Source: Tanypteryx hageni (lineage: Eukaryota > Arthropoda > Insecta > Odonata > Petaluridae). Taken from it: 64,000 bases of DNA. Each line of letters starts with the position of its first letter. Within the stretch, counting starts at the first letter, position 1. The notes under the pieces are model-generated. The model had not been told where the DNA came from. It ran no database searches and was given only the letters and a program-made list of their open reading frames with translations. Shown here one piece after another: positions 55,203 through 64,000 of the stretch. A program made the position numbers and the translations under genes. The stretch is from the NCBI GenBank assembly GCA_028673005.1, contig CM054118.1, positions 59,403,338 to 59,467,337 of the forward strand. Reading direction: 5' to 3'.

Positions 55203-56329
55203 AAAAACAAAATGAAGGTCGAATGCATTCATCATGATTTTTCCTCCGGATTTCATTGTTTGCGCGTTTCATTTTATAATCGCTCTTGTTATCGCCCTGT
55301 CAATCTGCCTGCGCAATCAATTAAATTAAAATAGCAAGTTAACTGTAAGAGATAGTAGGCTGAAATTTGCAGGGTTTGTGTTGCCTATTAATTTTATTCA
55401 TTAGGCTGATAAAGAAATGTTTTGGAAAATCTGTGGACGGCAGGGGGTACATTCAGTTTTTCAAATGAAGATTCGGAGCTAATGGTTATATATAGAAAGT
55501 TAATTAAAAAATATTTATTAAATAACTTATTTTGTCATAAATTTTAATAAATTTATAAATAATTTTAAATTTAATGTTATAAATAAACAATAAATCGCGC
55601 TTTTTCATATTGTGTCAGCATACGAAACTGCAATTTTATAATTGTTTCCAGGACGCTTATAGCGGAAAATCATATAGTAAAATATTATTATTGAAATTTA
55701 AGTTACTCTGTAGATTCATTATTATAATTTGCGCTAATACTGCGCTCGTATAATAATTTTGTTGACGACCAATTTTCAAAATCTGAATTGTCAGGCGTGG
55801 TTATTTTTAAACAAATGAATTGTGTCGACTTTTTATATGGATAATTCATATGAATTCCACATTCTAAGGTTGAATCATTTTGTAAGTCTTTAATATGTGG
55901 GACGACTTCACCAGAAACGATCAATAATCTAAAGCAGCGTACGTATAACCTCATCTCCTTCAGCTTAAAATTAAATCCGTCGAAAAAAACAGCAGATGGA
56001 GTTAAGAGCATCTTGAATGTAGGATTTCTCATTCTCAAAGAGGAATCATCCTAAAATGCATCTCGCCATAGAGATGCTTTGTGAAAAAGAAATAATTCGG
56101 ACAGCTGGATATGAATCAAAGGCTTCATACTGCAGAGCTGATACGTGCTACTTGAAAACCGCCGTTTAGTCGAATAACCCAGATGAATTGCGACAGAGAC
56201 GCTTTTTACCCTCAACAGAACAATGGAAAAACCTCTGCGCCTGCGCCTGATCCGTTTCACGCTGCTCCATCTTACAGCAAAAAAAAGCTTTCAAAAAATC
56301 CATTTCCCGGTCTTTATATTTTTTTAATC
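55203..56329. other. Non-coding DNA
   Basis: Nothing recognised. The minus-strand frame of 111 codons at 55703-56038 shows no family features. Confidence 0.4.
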
Positions 56330-58200
56330 TCGTATTTTCCCCCACGCGTAACCTGCCACCCTCCCTTTTATCCTCTCCCTCCCTTTTCCCCGACCTCTCT
56401 CACTCCTTTATTCCTTCCCTCCTCTCTTTCTCTCCTCTCTTTTCCCTCCACTCAAAGCCCACTTCCTTCCATCCACGCATCTGCGAATGTTACAAGTTGG
56501 TCCTTTTGTTATTTTTTAATATTCATTTCTGTAGCCGCTTCACCTTCCGACCTCTCTCTCTCTCACTCTCTTTTTCTCGTTGCCCTCTTCACCCTCTCGC
56601 ATTCTCTATCATTTTCTCTTTTTTCCTCCCTCTTCTCATTTCCATCTTCCCCTCCCTCCCAATTTCCTTATTATTCTTCCTCTGTCACTCCCTGTCTCTC
56701 CCTCTTCCCCTCCATTCGTTCATTCTTACTCCCTGCCTCTCTCCTTCCCTAGGTCTCTCCTCCATGTCTCTCTCTTTTCCTACCTCTCTCCTTTATTTCT
56801 CTCTCCTTCATGTCTCTCTCCTCCATGTCTCTCTCCTCCATGTATCGCTCCTTCTCTTCCTACTTCTACACCTTCTCTTCTTTAACTCTCTTCCTCCCTG
56901 CCTCTCACCTTTCATACCTCTACACCTCCCCTTCTCTACCTATCTTCCTCCCTCTTTTTCTCCTTGCCTCTCTTCCTTCCTACCTCTGTACCTCTCATCC
57001 TCCCAGCATCTCTATTTCCCTGCCTCTCTTTCTCCTTAACTCTATACCTTCCTAAATATATACATCCCCTAATCTACCTCTCTTCCTCCCTGCGTCTCTC
57101 TTTCCCTTCCTCTTCTCCTCCCTTACTACCTCTCAACGTCTCCATCTCTACCTCTTTCATTCCCTGCCTCTCTCCATCTCTACCTGTCTCCCTTTCCTTA
57201 CCTAACGCTTCGTTTTTCTATCTCCCTCTCTCCCATTCTTCCTATCTCTCACTTTTCCGCTCTCTTCCATATTCCCCCATCACTTTCATTCTTAGTATCC
57301 TGCCCAATCTCTCTGTCACTCTCCCTTTCTCTCTATTTTCCTTTCTCCCTCCCTTTCACTCCATTTTCCTCTCTCCCTCCCTTTCACTCCATCCTTCACT
57401 CTCTGGCTCTCTCTTTTTCTCCCTCTCTCTTTCTCTGCGCTTACTTTTCTATCAACCTCACTCACCCAAGCCTTTTTGTTCCTCTATTTATAAACTTCCG
57501 TAGTCATTTCATTTTTCTTTCTCCATTTCTCTCTTCACCGTTTTCCTTTCTCTCCTGCTCTCAACTTCCTTGCAAAATTGTTTCTATAGCCTTCCCATTT
57601 TTTGTCTTTTTTTTCTTGTCTCTCTTATCTTTTCCATCCCACGTTATATTCTTTCTCGTTCTTTCTCTCTCTCTCTCTCTCTTTCAAAACCTGGCCCACC
57701 GTCGTTCATTTGTTTTCCTTCTATGTTTTTATGCTCTTTACCTGCGTAACGTCGCGCCGTCGTCCTCTCACTCTTCATTTTCCACCTCTCTTTATTGCTT
57801 CCTATCGTTTTCCTCTCCTTGAGTTGGCAAATTTTTTTTTCATCCTTTTATCGATTCTTTTCATCACCTCCTTTCCACTCCATTGCCCTCTGACGTTCTT
57901 CAAAATTCCTTTCCTATCACTATTTATTTAATTCCTTATCAAATTGTGTGCATTTTTTACGAAGATTACGCGACCCTCCCCTTTTCCGTTTCAAATTTTT
58001 ACGAGTCTTTTTTTTGTTTCCTTTTTTATAAAGCTTTTACTCTTTAGGCGTCTCGCGAAACCCGTTATATTCGTCAAGGTCATTTTTCATTAATTCCTCT
58101 CCTTTTTCTCTCCCCCTTTCGTTTCTGCTATCTGCCTGTCGCTCGCTCGCTCTCTCACTCTAACGCCATCCCACTCTTCCAAACGCCATGCTTTGCTTTC
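56330..58200. repeat. Long pyrimidine-rich tract
   Basis: About 1.9 kb in which the plus strand is dominated by C and T, with CTCC, CTTC and TCTC units and several near-repeats such as ATGTCTCTCTCCTCC at 56809-56840. All the overlapping Leu/Ser/Pro/Phe-rich frames are consequences of composition. Confidence 0.75.
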
Positions 58201-59235
58201 CCTTCTAAACCTCTTCATAGCCCATCTTTGGCCATTTCACATTCTCGGGTTAAAATTACTTTTTCGCGAGTTTTTTTTTTGTTTCTCTCCCTTTCTCGTG
58301 TTTTCTTTAACTTTCCTTTAAATATTTTCTCTCCCGTGCAGGAAGGGTCTCGATGACCTCTGATGTGGGTTTTATATCGCTCTCTCTGCTTTAATCTTAT
58401 TTCTTGATTATTCAACCCGGCCAGTTTCCGTTTTTTATCTTTGCGCTTTCTGTTTCGTATCCAACCTTTCACTGTATCTTCGTTAGGTCTCATTATATTC
58501 TGTAACTTTCTTCATTTTTCGTGGTTTTATATCCGGTTTTCCTTGCTATTTCGAAGGTTTTTCATAAATCTAACTCTTCTTTTACGTCTCAAACCTGTCT
58601 TTTCTCTAAAACCGATTTTTATACCTTCCCTCCGGCTTCTTTGTTCCATTTTACTACCAACCCTTTTTAAAATTCAATTACGGTACAGTGTTTCGTTTTT
58701 TACCCTTTTATGCCTTGCTGCGAAACTTTTCCCACTTTTCTATCCCCATTCTAACTCTTTTGGTGCTTTAGTTTGCATAGGGCCAACTCTTTGCTTACTT
58801 TTTCATTTCTCTGGAATAGTAATCCTGCATCCTTCCCTTTCTTTCCTAGTTTTCGAGACGCATTTCCATCCTAACCATATTCATCCCCTTCGACATTTTT
58901 CTTCCCTTCGGTGTCCACGCATCCCTCGGGACAGTGTATACACCCTCTATCTTTGCATTCCTCCTTTCTCTTCCCCCCCCTCACAACTCTCCTCCTTAAT
59001 CCCGTCCGCATCCTCTTCATTTAACTCACTTTCTCTTGTTCCGTCCATCTCTCCATTTCAGCGCACCCGTTTCCTCACCCATTTATCTACTTTTTGTTTC
59101 TTTTCCAATCTCTTACTCCGCTCTCTTCGTTTCCGTCCTCTTCTTCGCAGTTTTCCCTCCTCCCCTATTCCCTCTTTTCACTCCCCCTCCATTCCGTCTC
59201 CTGCATCCTTTATCCTTCCTCCTCTTTGTCTCTGC
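58201..59235. other. Pyrimidine-leaning non-coding DNA
   Basis: Less strictly polypyrimidine than the preceding tract. The 265-codon frame at 58441-59238 is the longest in the window, but it is rich in Phe, Leu, Ser and Pro with no conserved motif. I read it as a composition effect. It starts with MRFLFRIQPFTVSSLG and has no domain I can name. Confidence 0.45.
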
Positions 59236-60365
59236 TGAGTGAAGAAGGGGTGAGATGGAGATAAAGAGAGAGAGAGCCAGGGAGGTGGGTGAGAATCCTG
59301 CTGCGCTTCCAAGCAATCGCTCACTCGCTCTGTTGGGTTATTGGGCTTCTAACGCTTCTCCCGCCAAACCCGGAAATCTGTATTTATGGGACGGAATGGT
59401 TTATTTCAAAAGAGAGAGAGAGAGGGGGGAGGGAGAAAGATGGAGATATGTTTTATTATGGAGGCAGCTAGTATGTGCGTGTGAGAGTGAGGAGAAAGGA
59501 GTAGGAAAGAGGGAATGAAGAGAAGAGGTGGGGAAAAGAGGGAGAGGTAGAAGGGAGAGAGAGAGAGAATAGAGGAAGAGAATAGGAGAAAGAGAGGTAG
59601 AGGGAATATGAGAGAAATAGAGGGGCAAGGTGAGTGGAGAAAGAGAGGGGAGAGAGAGGTAGAAAAGAGAGAGAATGTGAGAGAAGAGAGAGAGAGAGAG
59701 GAAAAGAAGAGGATAGAGATTTAGAGGGAATATAAGAGAGAGAGAAGAGGATAGATAGGCAGAGGGAATTTGAGAGGGAGAGAAGAGAGGAAGAGAAGAG
59801 AAAAAGATTAGGGGGAGGAGAGAGAGGTAGAGGGAGTGAATATTGAGATAGATAAAATAAGATAGGTGAGAGGGGTAGGAGAGTGGTTGAGGTAAAGAGA
59901 GAGGTTGAGGTAAAGAGAGAGGAAGAGTAACCAAGGTGAAGGGCGACGGAGTCATAGGCCCAGCCACGGCCATTGCGGGTAGTTTCGTATAACATACTGT
60001 AGTGGGCAGCACCGAGCTCTCTGTTGAGGAGGAAGGGTTGCCGCCCGGAACAGGAAGTACGGGGAGCGGGTGGGGTGGAGTAATGGGGCGAGAGGATAAA
60101 AAAAGGAAAGGGGAAGGATGCAGAAAAAAGCAAGGGCATTGGGGGATGGGTTCGGAGGCGGAAGGATGTCAGGAAGCGAAGATTATGAGATGTGGGGAGG
60201 GAAGGAAAGGGAAGGTGGGAGGATATTTTCCTAAAAAAAAGGGACTAGTCGGTGGGTGGTACACGTGAGAATAAAGGATACCTTGGTGAGGACAAGGGTG
60301 AGAGAGAGAGAGAGAGAGAGAGAGCGGGAGGTATGCCAAAGAGAGAAGAGCGAGAACTCTTCTTT
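59236..60365. repeat. Purine-rich tract with (GA)n runs
   Basis: About 1.1 kb with the plus strand largely G and A, including GA runs near 59412, 59554, 59685 and 60300-60325. It mirrors the pyrimidine-rich tract at 56.3-58.2 kb, so the two could pair as an imperfect long inverted repeat. The frames on the opposite strand at 59401-60139 are low complexity. Confidence 0.75.
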
Positions 60366-61838
60366 TTTATTATTTTTATAATCCCGTTCCCTTAAAGGAT
60401 GCTTCGCTCCCCTGGAAAAATCCTAATTTAAAAATTTTCTAAGGAATTTATTTTTGAATTCTTTGCCAACCGGAATCTCTTCGGGATTTCCCGAAATTAA
60501 GAAGAAATTGTCGCGCTTCATAACCTGGATTTGAAAAAATATATGAAAATTTTTGTCCTAATGATAAAAGAATTCTAATCAAAGGTTGATATATTAGATC
60601 TTCGACATTCGTCACGTGAAAATTTATTCGGGGTCGGTAAGGTTAATTGAGATGCAATAAGACAATCTTTATACTTTTTATAAAAGTACTTTATAGAATG
60701 TATTGGCTTTCAACATAAAATGCGTTGCTAGAAATACTTTCAAATGATAAATCAATAGCCATAACGATCTTATTTCAATGTAGGAATGTAAATACGATGT
60801 AACGATTCATTCGATAAAAAATTCGGGTATTCTTCCCTTTAGTGGTATAATTGATAGTAGCTTTATTTTGTTTTGTTTGTTCTTTAGTGGTATGTTGTGT
60901 TCTTCAATAGTTAACCATTATACGAGTTTTTTTAAAGGATATTCATCTGCCTCTATCATGTAATTAAACCTGGGTTTTAATGGAAAATGGTTTCATACAA
61001 ATACGCCCCAAACCACACTTATGACTACAAAAACCCTGTATCAATTACATTTAAAAGAAAAAGAGGATGGTTTACGACTTAATATTTACTTATCATCAGA
61101 GTCTCTCTAAAATAGAAATTCTTCGTCTTCCTGGGAATTAAACCGAAGGCGAGATGAGGTTGTAAGGTAGAAGTCGCTTAGGCTATAGAGGAAGAGAGAA
61201 TGAGGGTGTAAGAAGAGAAAGCAGTTATTAGGTGGGGAAGTGGTTCGGGGAAGCCTAACGCGACTTAGGATTTTGGAATGGGAAAGAGGAAAGAGGCGAT
61301 GGCGAGAAATAGCGAGGGAGCGAGAAAGGTAAAGAAAGGAAAGGGCTTTAACGACGTCGGTCAAGCCGAGGCGGGAGGCTATGTCGAAGTAAAGAATACA
61401 GGGAAAGGTGCAGATAAGGGGATGGGGCCGGGAGGAGCGGTGTAGGTGAGATGGGGAGGTTTGTTGGCCAATGGAATCATGGAAAGAGGTGCGGAGAGAG
61501 GGAATGTGAGGCTAGGGAGGAAGAAGAGAGAGGTTGGATCGAGAATTGCGGAGACGTTGGCGGGAGGATGGTTTCGGAATGGTTTTTGGGGAGTGAAAGG
61601 AGCGGTTTAGGTAGGGAGGGGGTGTGTGGAGGGGAGGGGGAGAATGGGTGGGGAAATGACTGTAGGGGGAGAAGGGATGGAGAAATGAGGGTTAGAAGGA
61701 GAGAAGTGATGGGGAAATGAGTGTAGGGGAGAAGGGGTGGGGAAATGAAGGAATTGGGGGTGAGTAGTTAAGAGTTGGTCCCGGAACGGCACTCTGGTAA
61801 GTGGGTCCGTCGCAATCATCCCCAAGGTGCAGGACATA

Positions 61839-61839
<1 letters not shown>
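60366..61839. other. Non-coding DNA, GA-rich from about 61140
   Basis: AT-rich up to about 61100, then purine-rich to 61760 with GGGGAAATGA(G)-type units repeated at about 61650, 61681, 61709 and 61738. No gene was recognised. Confidence 0.45.

Positions 61840-61923
<84 letters not shown>
61840..61923. repeat. Compound (TA)n-(GA)n microsatellite
   Basis: TA array at about 61840-61887 passing directly into a GA array to 61923. Confidence 0.97.
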
Positions 61924-61926
<3 letters not shown>

Positions 61927-63150
61927 AGAGGGATGGGGCAAATGCGGGTCTCACTGCAGAGGGCAATGGCGCTTTTTCTCTCTCTTTCTCTCCTTCCCCT
62001 CTCTTCTCCTTCTCCTTCCCCTCTCTTCTCCTTCTCCTTCCTCTCCTCATCTCCCATCTCTTGAGGGAGGAAAGAGAAGATGATCGAATCGCAAAAGGAT
62101 CGTTCGCTTCGGCTAGCTGCCGTTTCTCTCCACTCCTTAACCGTCTTTCATTTTCGTTCCCTTCATCTCCAGGAGCGCCATTTCTTTTTTTTAGTGTGTT
62201 CCCTTTCCGCTCATCCAGACTCTTTGCTCCCGTCGTATCTGTTTTATTTTTTGGATGATTTCCTTCCATTTCCCCGTTTTTTTTTACTTTTCTTCATTCC
62301 ATCCAAGTCTGTCATTCATGCGGCGCTTTCAGTAACTTACTTTCGTAGATTGGTATTTATCGTTAACCCGATACCATGCTAACTAGTTTAAAACCTTGAT
62401 TTTTATATTTATTAATCACCGCTAATTTCGGCATACAATAGTTTCAACAGAGAATTATCGAGCAAAAATTATGGATAAATTAAAATTGAAAATTAAGTTC
62501 TCTACAATAGTCTAAAGATTGTCGGGAAAACCATTTGAGAATTTGACTGACAGTCGACGGTGGATGTTAGAAATATATCTCGCGATTCGATTTTAGCCGT
62601 AATGTGAAACTGATAATTCTATTTTAAATCATTAGACTTGGTATACACAAATTTATAGTAACTGCATACTATTCCGTGGTGATATCTGTAATTAAATTTC
62701 AATTTTAATTCATTGCAGCTTATATCTCCGGGGGTATTTTTCCCTATTTTGTCTTTATACGCTATATAATACATTTTTCGGTTCTCTATTATTCCACATC
62801 TTTCCTGCTCTTTTAACATGGATTATCAGTGCTATTCTCATCTTCGGTATCAATCTTCCGTTTCATCCATTCCGTTTTTATTTCCACCGGCCATCTGTCT
62901 TCTCTCCTCGGAAAAATTCCATCCTCATTTTCTGTAAATACATTCTATCGTCATTTCCTATATGTTATCTTTTTCTCTCTCACTTTAGCTGTTACCTCTC
63001 CGCTTCTTCTCCCTCATGGAAAATTTTTTCCACGCCTCGTCTTTATCCTCCTTTCACTTCAACTTCCTCCGCTTTACCCCGATAATTTCTCTCCTCGTCC
63101 GTCAGAGTCACTCGCCACATCTCTCCCTTTCGTGCTCTATTTATTTTCCT
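61924..63150. other. Non-coding DNA, pyrimidine-rich in parts
   Basis: CTCC/CTTC-rich sequence at 61975-62060 and around 62820-63150. Nothing recognised in between. Confidence 0.4.
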
Positions 63151-63162
63151 CTTTTTATCTCT

Positions 63163-63488
63163 TGGGGATACCGGTAGTGTAGTGGTTAGGACGCTGGCTG
63201 CTATTCGCCTGCAGCTCGAAAAGGCAGCTGGCACGAATCCTGCGCAAACAGGATATTTTCCGAGATCAACTGGCCCCTTGTTTGCGTGGTTTGAGGAGGC
63301 CGCGCAAATTCAGCGTTCCGCCCTTTGGAAGTGACATTAAGTAGTTGGCCCCCTTGGTGCTTTTCCTAAAGAATAGGCTTATGACGGCACCTGGTTTCCC
63401 TCCTCCAGTCTGTGTGTATGTCCAATTGATGACAGTGCAAAATGACCATAGCCGTCGATGCACTTAAAAAAATCAATTACTACTGCAA
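63163..63488 (+). mobile_element. tRNA-derived SINE
   Basis: GATACCGGTAGTGTAGTGGT carries a good A box (TAGTGTAGTGG), and GGCACGAATCC about 45 bases later is a degenerate B box. The head is therefore tRNA-derived. A tRNA-unrelated body of about 230 bp follows and ends in an A-rich tail (CACTTAAAAAAATCAATTAC). TTTATCTCT flanks both sides (63154-63162 and 63489-63497) as a likely 9-bp target duplication, though the surroundings are pyrimidine-rich. It would be transcribed by pol III and mobilised by a LINE. Confidence 0.65.
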
Positions 63489-63499
63489 TTTATCTCTCT

Positions 63500-64000
63500 C
63501 ATGTTGTTTCCCCGTCTCTTCTTTCCTTAATTATTACTCTCCTGTCACCCCCTTTCTCGCGCTCTCATTCACTCTATCTTCTCTCTCCGGCTCCGCCTCC
63601 CGCCATCTCTCTCTCGCAGTTTCTCTCACCCTCCATCTTTCTCTCTCTTCATCACTTTCCCTCTCATCCTAAATAAAGATCATATCAATCAATCAATCAA
63701 TCCCTTTATTTCTCGCCCTCTCTCTCTATCGCTTTCCATCTCCTTCTCCCTCCATTTATCTCTAGTTCCATTTCCCTCCCTCTATCTCTCTTTCTTTCTT
63801 CATCTCTTTCTCCCTCCATCTCTCTTTCTCCCTCCATCTCTCTTTCTCCCCCATCTTTCTTTCTCCCTCCCTCTTTCTCCCTCCCTCTTTCTCCCTCCAT
63901 CTCTCCCACCCTCCATCTCTCTTTCTCCCTGCATCTCTTTCTCTCTCCTCTCCCACCTTCCATCTCTCCCACCCTCCGTCTCTCCCACCCTCCATCTCTC
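63500..64000. repeat. CT-rich low-complexity tract
   Basis: Pyrimidine-rich to the end of the window, with CTCCCTCCATCTCTCTTT-type units repeated many times from about 63800. A (CAAT)n run lies at 63686-63703. The Arg/Glu/Gly-rich frames on the minus strand are composition effects. Confidence 0.85.

Noticed and set aside
56183..57503. Overlapping frames of 100-190 codons
   Set aside because: All lie in the long pyrimidine tract and are low-complexity Ser/Leu/Pro sequence.
58441..59238. 265-codon open frame on the plus strand, the longest in the window
   Set aside because: It lies in a pyrimidine-leaning stretch, is dominated by Phe, Leu, Ser and Pro, and has no conserved motif. Composition explains it.
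63686..63703. CAAT repeats as the tail of the SINE
   Set aside because: They lie about 200 bp beyond the A-rich end and the flanking 9-bp repeat, with simple CT-rich sequence between. They may belong to another repeat.
1..64000. CRISPR arrays, bacterial operons, phage genes or viral integrations
   Set aside because: No regularly spaced repeats with unique spacers, no prokaryotic gene organisation and no viral protein similarity was seen. The repeats found are all eukaryotic transposons or microsatellites.

Overview
This is a gene-poor, transposon-rich stretch of a eukaryotic nuclear genome. There are no operons, no long conserved reading frames and no bacterial-type genes. The sequence is AT-rich, with long (TA)n, (GA)n/(CT)n and polypurine tracts. 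Its mobile elements belong to families common in arthropods: hAT, piggyBac, mariner, Penelope-like, a non-LTR LINE, a tRNA-derived SINE and many short terminal-inverted-repeat (TIR) elements. An arthropod, probably an insect with large introns, fits best; I cannot name the species.

Host gene content is almost nil. The one credible host coding feature is a short exon at 24749-24829 (+). It has a good splice acceptor, an ATG, a signal peptide ending in an AxA-like cleavage site, and a textbook GTGAGT donor in phase 1. It looks like the first coding exon of a secreted or membrane protein whose remaining exons lie in a very long intron landscape or beyond the window. CpG-richer blocks (2.4-2.95, 11.9-13.8, 26.3-26.9 and 48.7-49.35 kb) could be regulatory or untranslated-exon sequence, but nothing proves it.

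Layout. 0-18 kb: mostly unique non-coding DNA with two short hAT elements with target duplications (754-992, 14208-14340), two elements with ACCGTATT-type ends (6706-7225, 15010-15406), a GA-rich tract (7.56-8.26 kb) and a G-rich tract (8.3-8.9 kb). 18.2-20.45 kb: two 5'-truncated Penelope-like elements in tandem, each headed by an inverted copy of the family's 3' UTR and bounded by TA arrays. 20.5-21.5 kb: hAT remnant with its C-terminal dimerisation domain. 21.95-22.58 kb: first copy of a roughly 650-bp repeat, here called R1. 24.7-34.7 kb: signal-peptide exon and presumed intron. 34.77-38.56 kb: a decayed element invaded by a piggyBac element and by a hAT element; a related copy without the hAT insertion lies at 54.54-55.2 kb and shows the empty site. 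38.6-39.3 kb: LINE fragments. 40.8-43.7 kb: several small TIR elements. 45.1-47.7 kb: an R1 copy split by a non-autonomous piggyBac element and by a roughly 1-kb foldback element whose two arms each carry tRNA-like pol III boxes. 49.96-51.75 kb: a complete but dead mariner element that itself begins with R1. 56.3-64 kb: long pyrimidine and purine tracts, a TA/GA microsatellite and a tRNA-derived SINE.

The order of insertions can be read directly: R1 first, then piggyBac and the foldback element into R1; and an old MITE-like element first, then hAT and piggyBac into it. No novel immune-type or enzymatic system is visible. The most interesting material is the Penelope terminal structures with a covarying hammerhead-like hairpin, the foldback element with internal pol III boxes, and the R1/mariner relationship.
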